DNA of 64,000 nt from Amycolatopsis acidicola (GCF_007713735.2 NZ_VMNW02000034.1:16113-80112), one strand, 5' to 3'. Positions 1 through 8,506 are shown, numbered from the stretch's first letter. Translations and numbers: made by a program. The notes: generated by a model not told the origin, from the letters alone.

Positions 1-194
1 TGGCGGACGTGCTCCGCGGCGGCGAGCTGTGTCTGGGTGGCCGGGCCTTCCCGGTGCAGCCGCGCCAGCACGGCGGACTGCGAAGGCGTGAGGACCTCGG
101 CGTTGTCCACCTGGCGGAGGCGCCGGTGCAACTGGCCGACCACGCCGCGCAGCCCACCGGCGAGCCGGGCCACTTCCTGCGTTGTGCGGGTCAT
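1..194 (-). CDS. MarR-family transcriptional regulator, N-terminal fragment (runs off window)
   Basis: The first 64 residues of a winged-helix regulator are visible; the rest lies before position 1. The N-terminal helix (TTQEVARLAGGLRGVVGQLHR) is followed by LTPSQSAVLARLHREGPATQTQLAAAEHV, the usual MarR pattern of a dimerisation helix and then the first helices of the winged helix. The ATG at 194 has no Shine-Dalgarno sequence. A TAGACT hexamer ends 6 nt upstream, so the mRNA is probably leaderless. A perfect inverted repeat overlaps that hexamer, which suggests autoregulation. The ligand and targets cannot be told from this fragment. Confidence 0.8.
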   Translation of the reverse strand, partial: MTRTTQEVARLAGGLRGVVGQLHRRLRQVDNAEVLTPSQSAVLARLHREGPATQTQLAAAEHVR

Positions 195-195
195 A

Positions 196-215
196 TGCAC
201 AGTCTAGCCTGTGCA
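196..215 (-). promoter_or_regulatory. Inverted repeat over the marR -10 region, probable autoregulatory operator
   Basis: TGCACAG-N6-CTGTGCA is a perfect 7-bp inverted repeat placed one base before the marR start codon. The minus-strand -10-like TAGACT (201-206) lies inside it. A dimeric MarR protein bound here would block the promoter. Being an operator is inferred from position and symmetry. Confidence 0.5.
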
Positions 216-232
216 GTCTGGCCTGGGCGGGC

Positions 233-1171
233 TCAGGGACAATTCTCACCCGTCGGCATGGGTTGCGCGGGGTCGAACTGGCCGGGTTCGCCCGGCAGGC
301 TCGAAACGACGAGCTGCTCGCTGAAGGCCGGGGCCACCTTGTCCTCGGCGCCGGCGCCGCACGCCACGTCCAGGAAATAGCGGTGGCTGCCGTCGAGCCA
401 GAGCGCGCCGGAGTCGAGCGCGTAATCCTGCTGGTAGCGAAGGAAAGGCTCGATGTCGCCAGGGCCCTGGACCCGCTCGCTGCCGGGGTCGAAGGCGTAG
501 GCGACCAAGTAGTCGGCGTGCACCAGGAGCTCACCCGCGCGGCCCGCGCTCACGGTCAGGGTGCCGTTGACACGCGGCGAAACGGGCAGCAGGCGGAAGC
601 CGTCCGCGATCTGGACGGTGTACGACCCGGGTTTCGCGCGGACGTCCGCTCGCGCGCCGGGCGCGAGCAGTTTGGCGTACTTCTCGATGTTGTGCTGCTG
701 GGTGACCTCGGGGTCGAGGGTGGCGGTTTCGATGGCGTGCCGCACCTTGTCCAGCGCGGAACCGACCTGCTGCGCGGAGAAGGAGCCGGTCTTGGCGGCG
801 GGCGGGATGGTCAGCCCGGCGATGCCCTCCTTCCAGGCCTGCGCGGGCGTGTTGTCGAACGGATGGGAAAGATCGACGCGTGCATAGTCCGGCAACGTGG
901 TCGGCGCGGGCGGCGTGGTGGTCACCCCGGCACCGCCGTCGCCGCCGGAGGACGCGGGGTCGTAGTGCTCGGAGGTCGACCTGCCCCATTGGACGAACGC
1001 GTAGCCGCCGCCGGCGAGGACGACGAGCACCGCGGCGATGATCGTCAGGCGTCTGCCGCGTCTGGCCTTGGCACGGTTCTTCCGGTAGTCGACCCAAGCC
1101 TCTTTCTCGGCGTGGCGCTGCCAGTCGGGGTCGAGCAGTTCGGGGTGGGGGTCGGGGAGGTCGTCGGTCAC
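233..1171 (-). CDS. Single-pass membrane protein of unknown function
   Basis: 312 residues from a GTG start at 1171. A charged cytoplasmic N-terminus (residues 1-41, rich in Lys and Arg near the membrane) is followed by one hydrophobic segment at about 42-61. A Ser/Gly/Thr/Pro-rich linker leads into an extracellular domain of about 220 residues with two cysteines (in VACGAG and the C-terminal ENCP) that could form a disulfide. I do not recognise the family. The topology suggests a surface-exposed domain held by an N-terminal anchor. It lies in a same-strand run with a hydrolase and a lipase gene, with only short gaps. Confidence 0.75.
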   Translation of the reverse strand: MTDDLPDPHPELLDPDWQRHAEKEAWVDYRKNRAKARRGRRLTIIAAVLVVLAGGGYAFVQWGRSTSEHYDPASSGGDGGAGVTTTPPAPTTLPDYARVDLSHPFDNTPAQAWKEGIAGLTIPPAAKTGSFSAQQVGSALDKVRHAIETATLDPEVTQQHNIEKYAKLLAPGARADVRAKPGSYTVQIADGFRLLPVSPRVNGTLTVSAGRAGELLVHADYLVAYAFDPGSERVQGPGDIEPFLRYQQDYALDSGALWLDGSHRYFLDVACGAGAEDKVAPAFSEQLVVSSLPGEPGQFDPAQPMPTGENCP

Positions 1172-1215
1172 GCGGATAGATCGGCGGCCCCGTCCGTCCG
1201 TTACGGAATTTCAGG

Positions 1216-1869
1216 TCACGAAACGATGTCCGCCACCAGCTCCGGCCGCGAGACGTGCGGGCAGTGCCCGCCGGGCACCTCGACCGGCTCCACGCCGAGC
1301 CGCTCCCGCGCGACCCGGCGCATCCACTCCGGGCGCAGGGTCCGGTCCCCGGTCGGCAGCACGTACGTCGACGGCAGCGGCTCCCCGGTCACGGTCTCCC
1401 CGTACACCCCGCGCGGGTACCACGTCCGCACGGTCGGCAGCGCCCACCGCAGCGTCGCCAGATCGCAGTCGTGGAACAGGAAGTACGCCGCCACAACGGG
1501 ATCCGACGCCGGCGGCTTCTCAAGACCCCGCCACTCCGGCGTGACCACCTCCGCGGCGGCCGCGCGCATCTCGGACAGGAACGGCAGCTCGCTCGGCACC
1601 GCCGCGGCCAGCCACACCAGCCGGCGGGCCTTCAGCGCCGCGCCGACCGCGGGCAGCACGAGCCCGGCGCCCGAGTGCCCGATCACGACGGGACTGTCCA
1701 CATCCGTCTGTTCCACCGCGCAGCGGGCGTAGTCCTCGGAGAGCAGTTCGGGCCGGTTGGTCGGGAGATCGACCGTGACGGCCCGGTGTCCCCGCTTCTC
1801 CAGCACGCGCACCAGCCGCCCCCAGCCCGCCGGGGACTGGGTGGTGCCGTGGATCAGCACGAAGTCCAT
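1216..1869 (-). CDS. Alpha/beta hydrolase (small esterase-type)
   Basis: 217 residues. The oxyanion HG motif comes at once (FVLIHGTTQSPAGW), the nucleophile elbow is GHSGAG with Ser66, and a late histidine in PGGHCPHV (His202) completes a plausible triad. The length and the motif spacing fit the short salicylate-esterase/MhpC-like hydrolases that lack a long lid. The substrate is unknown. The ATG at 1869 starts directly with the first beta strand. The gene follows the secreted lipase gene by 60 nt on the same strand, so co-transcription is possible. Confidence 0.8.
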   Translation of the reverse strand: MDFVLIHGTTQSPAGWGRLVRVLEKRGHRAVTVDLPTNRPELLSEDYARCAVEQTDVDSPVVIGHSGAGLVLPAVGAALKARRLVWLAAAVPSELPFLSEMRAAAAEVVTPEWRGLEKPPASDPVVAAYFLFHDCDLATLRWALPTVRTWYPRGVYGETVTGEPLPSTYVLPTGDRTLRPEWMRRVARERLGVEPVEVPGGHCPHVSRPELVADIVS

Positions 1870-1929
1870 GCGGGGATCCTGCCCCGGCGAGGCCGTTCGC
1901 GCACCTGTTTCGCGGCACCGCCACCCCGG

Positions 1930-2799
1930 TCAGCGCAGCGCGGCCCGGATGATCCCCGCCATCCCGGTCATCCCGGACAGGAACGGGTGGTACGGCGCGG
2001 CGACGAGGCTCAGCGACTGCCCGTTGATCCACGCCGCCGCGCCGGCACAGGCGTCGTGCCCGAGCGACGGGGTGAATGTGTCCACATAGGACGAAGAGCC
2101 GTCGTCGGCCGCGGCCTTCGCGATCGCCGTGTTCAGTGCTTCCTCGACGCTGTTGAGCCAGGCGTAGTCCCCGTCGGCGAAGGGCAGCACGTCGGGGCAG
2201 GTCCCGCTCGGCGGCGCGATCCGCGGGTAGCCGATCGCGAGAACCTTCGCCTTCGGTGCCCTGGCGTGGATCTCGCCCAGCACAGTGGTGATCTTGGCCT
2301 GGGTCTGCTCGATCTCGGCCTTGATCGTGTCCACCCCATCGACCGTGAAGTGCCGCTGGCACGGGTTACCCGAAGGATCCGAGGCGCGCAGCGACGGGCA
2401 GGTGCCGACGACCGTGCCGAACACGGCGCCGTCGTTTCCGCCGATGCCGATCGTCACGAGGTCGGTGTCCGTGCGGAGCGCGTCGAGCTGCGGGGCGTTG
2501 GTGCCGAAGGTGATTGTCTGCGGCGACGTCATGTCGGTGGTGTCGGCGCCGCTGCAACTGACGTCGGTGTAGGAGGACACGCCCAGCCGGAAGGCGAGCT
2601 GCGCGGGGTAGTTCGACGTGGAGCGGAAGCAGCCCGCGGGGTCGAGCCGGGGGAGCGGGATCAGCGGCCCGGCGGTGTAGGAGTCGCCGAGCGCGACGTA
2701 ACGGGAATAGTGCCGGGTGGCCGCGCCGGCCGGGAGGGCCGAGGCCAGCAGGGTCAGGGCGGCGAGAACAGCGACGGTGATGCTACGGCGTGCGCGCAT
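1930..2799 (-). CDS. Secreted SGNH/GDSL lipase-esterase
   Basis: 289 residues. A signal peptide with an Arg-rich n-region and an AGA cleavage site near residue 27 is followed by block I GDSYTAG (Ser40), block III GGNDGAV (Asn oxyanion residue) and a C-terminal His271 in PYHPF. This is the layout of the Streptomyces secreted esterase/phospholipase group. Several cysteines suggest disulfides after export. The start is supported by an AGGAAAG Shine-Dalgarno sequence about 6 nt upstream of ATG 2799. It probably hydrolyses acyl esters outside the cell; the exact substrate is not readable. Confidence 0.88.
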   Translation of the reverse strand: MRARRSITVAVLAALTLLASALPAGAATRHYSRYVALGDSYTAGPLIPLPRLDPAGCFRSTSNYPAQLAFRLGVSSYTDVSCSGADTTDMTSPQTITFGTNAPQLDALRTDTDLVTIGIGGNDGAVFGTVVGTCPSLRASDPSGNPCQRHFTVDGVDTIKAEIEQTQAKITTVLGEIHARAPKAKVLAIGYPRIAPPSGTCPDVLPFADGDYAWLNSVEEALNTAIAKAAADDGSSSYVDTFTPSLGHDACAGAAAWINGQSLSLVAAPYHPFLSGMTGMAGIIRAALR

Positions 2800-2852
2800 G
2801 GTTCTTTCCTAGTCGCGCGCCACCTCGCCGGTCGCCGCCCGTTCGGGTGGAG

Positions 2853-3443
2853 TTACGCCCGGTACACGATCAGGTAGCGCCAGAAGACGAGTGGCCGCAC
2901 CGTCCGCCCTGGCAGCAGCGCCGCCGACTCCCGGCGGACCGCGGTCATGGCCGGGAAGTCCATCCGCACCGGCGGCCGCGGCTCGGAACCGGCCCCGCCA
3001 TTGAGCCGGTCGCCCGCGGCGACGGCCAGCCGCGCGGCCAGGTTGAGCGGCGGCGCGGCCAGCCACCAGTGCGCGAAATCCCGTGGCGCGCCCGGCCTGG
3101 CGACGCCCAGCACCACGAGCACACCACCCGGCGTAAGCGCTTGCCGGAGCTTCGTCACGGTGGCGAACGGGACGTGGTGCAGCGACGCGAGACACGAGAT
3201 GAAGTCGTAGCGGCCCAGTTCCGCGGTCGTGATGTCGTCGTGCCGGTAGTCCTGCTCGCCGAGCGCGCGGGCGGTGTCGATCACCCGGCGGTCCGCGTCG
3301 ATCCCCGTCACTTCGAGCCCCGCCGCGGCGAGGCGGCGGGCGAAGAGGCCGGTGCCGCATCCCACGTCCAGTGCGGTCCGGGCGCCGCGGGGCACCTGCC
3401 GCAGCAACAGCGGGTGGTAGTGGTGGTTGTGGTCAAAGGGCAT
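2853..3443 (-). CDS. Class I SAM-dependent methyltransferase
   Basis: 196 residues. Motif I LDVGCGTG (about 25-32) and the acidic loop VTGIDAD (about 45-51) form the SAM site. Then come DFISCLASLHHV and a TPGGVLVVLG post-motif, as in Methyltransf_11/25 proteins. The acceptor substrate is unknown. The His-rich N-terminus (FDHNHHYH) is common in this family. The reading frame stays open far upstream over folC, but homology begins at the ATG at 3443. Transcription diverges from folC, with the two 5' ends under 50 bp apart. Confidence 0.82.
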   Translation of the reverse strand: MPFDHNHHYHPLLLRQVPRGARTALDVGCGTGLFARRLAAAGLEVTGIDADRRVIDTARALGEQDYRHDDITTAELGRYDFISCLASLHHVPFATVTKLRQALTPGGVLVVLGVARPGAPRDFAHWWLAAPPLNLAARLAVAAGDRLNGGAGSEPRPPVRMDFPAMTAVRRESAALLPGRTVRPLVFWRYLIVYRA

Positions 3444-3485
3444 GGGATCACGATGCCGGAAACCGCGAACGTAGACTTGACAACC

Positions 3486-4946
3486 GTGGAAGAGGAGTAC
3501 CCAGCCGAGCTGTCCAGCGGCGACAACTTCGTGGCAGGGCCTCTGCCGGACGACCCAGAAGAGACCGAGACCGTCGACGTCGAGGCGGTCGAGAGGCAGG
3601 CCCGCCAGGAGCTGCTGGCGGTCGAGGCCGAGCTGAACCAGCGCTGGCCGGAGAGCCGCATCGAACCTTCGCTGGACCGGATCAAGGCACTGGTCACGGT
3701 CCTCGGCGACCCCCAGAAGACGTATCCGGTGCTGCACGTCGCCGGCACCAACGGCAAGGGCTCGACGGCCCGGATGATCGACGCGCTGCTGACCAGGATG
3801 GGCCTGCGCGTCGGCCGCTACACCAGCCCGCACCTGCAGCTGGTCACCGAGCGCATCGCGCTCGACGGCGCGCCCATCCCGGCGTCGCGCTACGTCGAGA
3901 TCTACCGCGACATCGCGCCGTACGTGCACATGGTGGACGCGGCGGGCGGCCCGGCGATGAGCAAGTTCGAGGTGCTCACCGGCATGGCTTTCGCCGCCTT
4001 CGCCGACGCGCCGGTGGAGGCCGCGGTGGTCGAGGTCGGCCTCGGCGGCCGGTGGGACGCGACGAACGTGGCCGACGGCCAGGTCGCCACGATCACCCCG
4101 ATCGGCATCGACCACGTCGAGTACCTCGGCGGCGACATCACCGGCATCGCGGGGGAGAAGGCCGGGATCATCAAGCCCGGCAGCGTCGCGGTGCTGGCCG
4201 AGCAGGAGCCCGAAGTCCAGAAGGTGCTGCTGGAGCGCGCCGTCGAGGTGGACGCCACGGTGGCCCGCGCGGGCAGCGAATTCGGCGTACTGCAAAGGGA
4301 AATCGCCGTGGGCGGGCAGCTGCTGAAGCTGCAGGGCCTCGGCGGCGTTTACGACGAGATCTTCCTCCCGCTGCACGGGGTGCACCAGGCCAACAACGCA
4401 GCGCTCGCGCTCGCGTCGGTCGAGGCGTTCTTCGGCGCGGGCAAGGACAAGCAGCTGGTGATCGAGGCCGTGCGCGAAGCGTTCGCGGAGGTCGAGACGC
4501 CGGGCAGGCTGGAGCGCGTGCGCGCGGCCCCGGCCGTGATGATCGATGCGGCGCACAACCCGCACGGAGCGCGGGCGCTCGCGGCGACGATCGCCGAGGA
4601 GTTCGCCTTCCGCCGCTTGGCGGCGGTGGTCGGCGTGATGGCGGAGAAGGACGCGCGCGGGATCCTCGAGGCGCTCGAGCCGGTCGTCTCGGAAATCGTG
4701 GTGACGCGCAACAGCTCCCCGCGCGCGATGCCGCTCGACGAGTTGAACGAGCTGGCACTGCTGGTGTTCGGCGAGGACAGGGTGGTCGCGGAGCCGAGCC
4801 TGGAGGCCGCGATCGAGACGGCCGTGGCGCTCGTCGAAGAGAACGACGACCCGGAGGAACCGCTGTCCGGCGGCGGTGTGCTGGTGACCGGTTCGGTGGT
4901 CACCGCGGGCGAGGCGCGGACGTTGTTCGGAAAGGAACCGGCGTGA
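3486..4946 (+). CDS. folC: Bifunctional dihydrofolate synthase/folylpolyglutamate synthase
   Basis: ATP-dependent ligase that joins glutamate to dihydropteroate and then extends the folate tail. The Mur-ligase P-loop GTNGKGS (residues 87-93) is followed by RYTSPHL, the glycine-rich VEVGLGGRWDATN, the IDHVEYLG region and the C-terminal ligase domain with DAAHNPHGA. The N-terminus carries an acidic extension. Two starts are possible: GTG 3486, with a TAGACT hexamer 8 nt upstream (leaderless type), or ATG 3453 with no clear Shine-Dalgarno sequence; I prefer 3486. The stop overlaps the next start (GTGA), so the DUF4233 gene is translationally coupled. Confidence 0.95.
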   Translation: MEEEYPAELSSGDNFVAGPLPDDPEETETVDVEAVERQARQELLAVEAELNQRWPESRIEPSLDRIKALVTVLGDPQKTYPVLHVAGTNGKGSTARMIDALLTRMGLRVGRYTSPHLQLVTERIALDGAPIPASRYVEIYRDIAPYVHMVDAAGGPAMSKFEVLTGMAFAAFADAPVEAAVVEVGLGGRWDATNVADGQVATITPIGIDHVEYLGGDITGIAGEKAGIIKPGSVAVLAEQEPEVQKVLLERAVEVDATVARAGSEFGVLQREIAVGGQLLKLQGLGGVYDEIFLPLHGVHQANNAALALASVEAFFGAGKDKQLVIEAVREAFAEVETPGRLERVRAAPAVMIDAAHNPHGARALAATIAEEFAFRRLAAVVGVMAEKDARGILEALEPVVSEIVVTRNSSPRAMPLDELNELALLVFGEDRVVAEPSLEAAIETAVALVEENDDPEEPLSGGGVLVTGSVVTAGEARTLFGKEPA

Positions 4947-5350
4947 GCGAAGAGCAGCAGGCCGTCCGGCCGCCGGCGAAGGACCCGATGAAGGGCTTCC
5001 GCGGCGTCATGTCCGGCACCCTGATCCTGGAAGCGATCACGGTCGGCCTCGCGGTGCCGGTGATCGCGCGGCTCGGCGGCGGCGTCGGCACCGCGAAGGG
5101 CTGGACGGTGATCGCGGTGGCCGTGCTGCTCGTACTGTGCTGCGGCGTGGTGCGGCGGCCGTGGGCGGTGCCGGTGATCCTGGCGCTGCAGGTCGTGCTG
5201 ATGGCGTTCTTCTTCCTGAACCTCACCGCGATCGGCGTGATCGGCTTGCTGTTCCTCGCCTTCTGGCTGTGGGCGCTGTGGCTGCGCCGCGACGTCGCGC
5301 GCCGGATGGCCGCGGGCACGCTGCCGAGCCAGCAGCCGCCCGCGGCGTAA
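4943..5350 (+). CDS. DUF4233 integral membrane protein
   Basis: 135 residues with four hydrophobic segments after the conserved N-terminal stretch MKGFRGVMSGTLILEAI, typical of DUF4233. In actinobacteria this family is normally found directly after folC and before ndk, and here it follows folC with a 4-nt GTGA overlap. Its role is unknown; the conserved position suggests a link with folate or nucleotide metabolism, but nothing in the sequence proves it. The gene ends 4 bp before the stop of the convergent monooxygenase gene, which marks the edge of an inserted accessory cassette. Confidence 0.88.
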   Translation: MSEEQQAVRPPAKDPMKGFRGVMSGTLILEAITVGLAVPVIARLGGGVGTAKGWTVIAVAVLLVLCCGVVRRPWAVPVILALQVVLMAFFFLNLTAIGVIGLLFLAFWLWALWLRRDVARRMAAGTLPSQQPPAA

Positions 5351-5354
5351 CCCG

Positions 5355-6842
5355 TCAGACCTTTTCGGACATCCGGAACCACTGCCCGAGCGCCTCGGTG
5401 AGCCCGTCGCCGCCGGCCCAGGCCACATAGCCGTCCGGGCGGATGAGCACGGCGTCGGCGGGCGGCTCGGCGGTTTCGGCGCGCACGTAGTCCACCTGCT
5501 CGTGCTCGAAGCCGTCATGCGCACCCGTGAAGTCCAGCAGCACGGCGCGGCCGGAGCGCATCAGCTCGGCCACCCTCGTCACGCCATCGGCGCGTAGCGG
5601 GACATCCGGCATCCACCTGCCCAGCAACGGATGCGCGGGCGCGGTCAGGTCGTACCGCACGTCGGCCCCGGCGAGCATTTCCGCGATTCGTTGCCGCACA
5701 ACGCTTTCGTCCAGCAGCTCGCCGAACAACGCGCGCACCGAGCCGACTTCCTCGCCGGGGGAGAGCAGCGTCATCTGTGCCTGGGTGTGCAGCAAAACCC
5801 TGCGTCCCAAGGGAAGCCGCTCGCTCTCGTACGTGTCGAGCAGGCCGGGCGGAGCCCACCCTCGCACCTCCGCGGCGAGTTTCCAGCCGAGGTTCACCGC
5901 GTCCTGCAGACCCAGGTTCAGCCCCGGCCCACCGACGGCGGGGTGGACGTGTGCCGCGTCGCCGAGCAGGAGCACCCGGCCTTCGCGGTAGCGCTCGGCC
6001 TGTCGCGCGTTGCTGCCGGTGCGGCGCCGCCACACGAGCGGATCGTCGTCCTCGGGCAGGCTCATCGGCAGGTCGCGGCCCAGCACCCGGCGCACCGCGG
6101 CGCGGAGTTCGTCGAGTGTCACCGGGATGTCCTCCGACACCGCGGGCCGGCCCCATTCGAGCAGGCTCACCCGGAAAACGCCGGGCTCGAACGGCGCCAG
6201 CGCGAACGCGCCCCGCGGTGACCGGTGCCATTGGAACGGCCGCACCGGACCGTCCGGGGTCTCGATCTCCCCACCCGTCGTGAAAGCCGACGGATCGAGC
6301 AACACGCGGCCCTGCACCGAAGTGAAGCTGTCGTCGCTGGTGCCGGGGAAGCCGATGCCCACCTGCTTGCGCACGACGCTGTGGCCGCCGTCCGCGCCGA
6401 CGAGGTACCGCGTCTCCAGCGTGCCGTCGTTCGTCTCGACGACGACCTTGTCCTCGTCCTGGCTCAGCGACACCAGTTCCTGCCCACGCCGGATTTCGAC
6501 GCCCAGCTCCAGCGCGTACTCGGTCAGGCGCGCTTCGAGCGTGCGCTGCGGGAGCGGCAGCACGTACAGCGGATGGTCGCCGAGCGAACGCAGCTCCAGC
6601 GGGAAACCGGCGAACTGGTAGCCGGGCGCCGGGCTGGGTTTCCCGGCGCCGGAGATCCGCTGGTACAGCCCGCGGTAGTCGAGCAGCTGCACCACGCGGC
6701 CGACGAGCCCGTTCGCCTTCGGGGTGCTCGGTGGCTCGGGAAGTCGTTCCAGGACAACGGGTTTCACCCCGGCGAGGCGGAGTTCACAGGCCAGGAACAG
6801 CCCGTTCGGCCCGGCGCCGGCGATGACGACGTCCTCGGTCAT
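5355..6842 (-). CDS. FAD-dependent aromatic monooxygenase (PHBH-type hydroxylase)
   Basis: 495 residues of the class A flavoprotein family. The Rossmann motif GAGPNG (9-14) is followed by the NAD(P)H/FAD motif YLVGADGGHSVVR and the FAD ribityl motif LLLGDAAHVHPAVGGPGLN. The closest relatives in kind are antibiotic-tailoring hydroxylases (PgaE/RdmE-like) and rifampicin monooxygenase, so either hydroxylation of an aromatic polyketide or drug inactivation is plausible. The start ATG overlaps the TGA of the upstream tetR gene (ATGA), showing a two-gene operon. The C-terminal thioredoxin-like domain typical of the family appears to be present. Confidence 0.9.
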   Translation of the reverse strand: MTEDVVIAGAGPNGLFLACELRLAGVKPVVLERLPEPPSTPKANGLVGRVVQLLDYRGLYQRISGAGKPSPAPGYQFAGFPLELRSLGDHPLYVLPLPQRTLEARLTEYALELGVEIRRGQELVSLSQDEDKVVVETNDGTLETRYLVGADGGHSVVRKQVGIGFPGTSDDSFTSVQGRVLLDPSAFTTGGEIETPDGPVRPFQWHRSPRGAFALAPFEPGVFRVSLLEWGRPAVSEDIPVTLDELRAAVRRVLGRDLPMSLPEDDDPLVWRRRTGSNARQAERYREGRVLLLGDAAHVHPAVGGPGLNLGLQDAVNLGWKLAAEVRGWAPPGLLDTYESERLPLGRRVLLHTQAQMTLLSPGEEVGSVRALFGELLDESVVRQRIAEMLAGADVRYDLTAPAHPLLGRWMPDVPLRADGVTRVAELMRSGRAVLLDFTGAHDGFEHEQVDYVRAETAEPPADAVLIRPDGYVAWAGGDGLTEALGQWFRMSEKV

Positions 6843-7432
6843 GACGGTCTCTTTTCGTCGAGTTCGATGTGGATCCGGGAAAGTGCTTGGCGGAGCAGGG
6901 TTTCCAGTGGCGCGGGCGGGTCGGCACGCAGCCACTGCTCGCTCGCGACCTGCACGGCGAGCTGGATCGCGCCCGCGACCAGCCTGGGTGTCAGGTCCTG
7001 TTCACCGAGGCCGAGCCGTTCGGCGACGGCCAGCGTCAGCTCGGCCTCGGCCGCACGGGAGCCGCGCAGGAATTCCCCTTGCAGCGCAGGGTTTTCCAGC
7101 ATCATCCGCACTCCGGCGAGCCACGACTCGTCCGGCGTGTCGCGCGACGCGTGCTGCGTCAGCGTGGCTTCCGTGAGCGCCTCCCAGAGCGGCTCGCCGG
7201 ACGGGCGCGCCCGGAGCTGCTCGGCGATGCCGGTGGTGCGCTCCGTCGCCCGCCACACGATCGCCGCCTGTTTGCTGGGGAAGTAGTTGTTGAAGGTGCG
7301 CGGTGAGACGTTCGCCGCCGCCGCGATGTCCTCGACGCGCACGTGCTCGAGCCCGCGCTCGACAGCCAGGTGCAACGCCGCGTCGCTCAGCGCCTGCCGC
7401 GTTTCTCGCTTCTTCCGCTCACGCAACCCCAT
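6839..7432 (-). CDS. TetR-family repressor of the monooxygenase operon
   Basis: 197 residues. The N-terminal helix-turn-helix reads VRVEDIAAAANVSPRTFNNYFPSK, followed by a ligand-binding helical domain without recognisable specificity. The start is ATG 7432: a TACAGT -10 hexamer (7440-7445) ends 7 nt upstream and a TTGCGC -35 lies 18 bp further, so the transcript is leaderless. Two palindromes at 7447-7477 overlie this promoter. It therefore probably represses itself and the monooxygenase gene, releasing when a substrate binds. The stop is fused to the next start by a 4-nt overlap. Confidence 0.88.
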   Translation of the reverse strand: MGLRERKKRETRQALSDAALHLAVERGLEHVRVEDIAAAANVSPRTFNNYFPSKQAAIVWRATERTTGIAEQLRARPSGEPLWEALTEATLTQHASRDTPDESWLAGVRMMLENPALQGEFLRGSRAAEAELTLAVAERLGLGEQDLTPRLVAGAIQLAVQVASEQWLRADPPAPLETLLRQALSRIHIELDEKRPS

Positions 7433-7446
7433 GCCCTCGACTGTAG

Positions 7447-7477
7447 CGCAAAACTTGCGTGTTGCGCAAAGTTTCGC
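7447..7477. promoter_or_regulatory. Tandem palindromes over the tetR promoter
   Basis: CGCAAAACTTGCG (7447-7459) is CGCAA-N3-TTGCG, a perfect 5-bp inverted repeat. GCGCAAAGTTTCGC (7464-7477) is a related imperfect copy 17 bp further on. They cover the -35 and the spacer of the tetR promoter. These are the best candidates for the operator of the TetR protein encoded at 6839-7432. Confidence 0.6.
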
Positions 7478-7486
7478 ACTAAGCAA

Positions 7487-7555
7487 ATAGAGAACAGTGC
7501 TCTTGACAATGACCGCTGCTCCAGTGTTGACTCGGCACATAGAGAGCGGTGCTCT
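7487..7555. promoter_or_regulatory. Pair of 17-bp operator-like repeats before the DUF4260 gene
   Basis: ATAGAGAACAGTGCTCT (7487-7503) and ATAGAGAGCGGTGCTCT (7539-7555) differ at two positions. Each contains AGAG...CTCT symmetry. Their starts are 52 bp apart, close to five helical turns. They differ from the palindromes next to tetR, so a second regulator, or a second binding mode, may control the DUF4260 gene. A TTGACA -35-like box lies just after the first copy (7503-7508). Confidence 0.55.
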
Positions 7556-7586
7556 CGAAAGTCATCGCTGATCTCGGAGGCTGAAA

Positions 7587-7958
7587 ATGAAGAGAATCGC
7601 CAACGCCCTGCTCGCCGCGCTCCTGGTGCCGCTCGCCGTGTACGAGGCGTTCTCTTATGGCGGCTGGGTCGCGGTCGCGGTGGTGGCCGGGCTCATCGGC
7701 CCCGACCTGACGTTCCTGATCGGCATTGGTCAGCAGGCCGAGCACGGGGTGCTGCCGCGCCGGGTCGTGCCTTTCTACAACGCCCTGCACTTCTGGCCGG
7801 TGCCGCTGTTCGTCATGGTTTCGCCGTTGTTCCTCTACGACTCGAAAGCCGTGTACGCACTCGGTCTCGCCTGGCTCGCGCACATCTGCGCCGACCGCGC
7901 CTTCGGCTACGGCCTGCGCGCCGCCGACGGAACGCAACGCGCGGTCGCCCACAGCTAG
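7587..7958 (+). CDS. DUF4260 small membrane protein
   Basis: 123 residues with about four hydrophobic segments and the DUF4260 pattern: a PDLTFLIG motif, QAEHGVLPRRVVPFYNALHFWP, and an ADRAFGYGLR ending. The conserved His, Asp and Arg residues near the membrane suggest an enzymatic or binding site, but the function is unknown. The start ATG 7587 has a CGGAGG Shine-Dalgarno sequence with 6-nt spacing. It is transcribed away from the tetR-monooxygenase operon across a region with two sorts of operator-like repeats, so it may belong to the same response. Confidence 0.8.
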   Translation: MKRIANALLAALLVPLAVYEAFSYGGWVAVAVVAGLIGPDLTFLIGIGQQAEHGVLPRRVVPFYNALHFWPVPLFVMVSPLFLYDSKAVYALGLAWLAHICADRAFGYGLRAADGTQRAVAHS

Positions 7959-8085
7959 GCGTTCCTGCGACGGCGCGCCCTCCGAACCCCGCGCTGTGGA
8001 CGAGGACCCTGCGCCCACGGCGGTGAAGCACCGGCCGTTAGGCTGCGCCTAATTCGTCAGCCTTAATCGAGGAGTAAGAAAAGTC

Positions 8086-8496
8086 GTGAGTGAACGCACG
8101 CTCGTCCTGGTCAAGCCCGATGGCGTGAAGCGCGGACTCGTCGGCGAGGTCATTTCGCGGATCGAGCGCAAGGGCCTGACCCTGGCCGCGCTGGAACTGC
8201 GGACCGTCGCGCGTTCGATCGCCGAGGAGCACTACGCCGAGCACAAGGACAAGCCGTTCTTCGGCGACCTGCTGGAGTTCATCACCTCCGGCCAGGTCGT
8301 CGCCATCGCCGTGGAGGGCCCGCGCGCGATCGCGGCGTTCCGCCAGCTGGCCGGCGGCACCGACCCGGTGGAGAAGGCCACCCCGGGCACCCTGCGCGGC
8401 GACTTCGCCCTGGAGACCCAGTTCAACCTGGTGCACGGTTCGGACTCGCCGGAGTCGGCCGAGCGTGAGCTGAAGCTGTGGTTCCCGGACCTGTGA
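8086..8496 (+). CDS. ndk: Nucleoside diphosphate kinase
   Basis: Transfers the gamma phosphate from ATP to nucleoside diphosphates through a phosphohistidine. 136 residues, the standard length. The phosphate-binding start VLVKPDGVKRG and the active-site NLVHGSDSPESA with His117 are intact. The GTG start has a GAGGAG Shine-Dalgarno sequence 11 nt upstream. A 15-bp perfect palindrome, TTAGGCTGCGCCTAA, sits at 8038-8052 in the leader. In mycobacteria ndk follows DUF4233 and precedes rne; here accessory genes have been inserted on both sides. A strong hairpin follows at 8507-8552. Confidence 0.97.
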   Translation: MSERTLVLVKPDGVKRGLVGEVISRIERKGLTLAALELRTVARSIAEEHYAEHKDKPFFGDLLEFITSGQVVAIAVEGPRAIAAFRQLAGGTDPVEKATPGTLRGDFALETQFNLVHGSDSPESAERELKLWFPDL

Positions 8497-8506
8497 GCTG
8501 AACGGG

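Noticed and set aside
2853..4565. Extended 570-residue version of the methyltransferase reading across folC
   Set aside because: The part upstream of 3443 has no family similarity and is antisense to folC.
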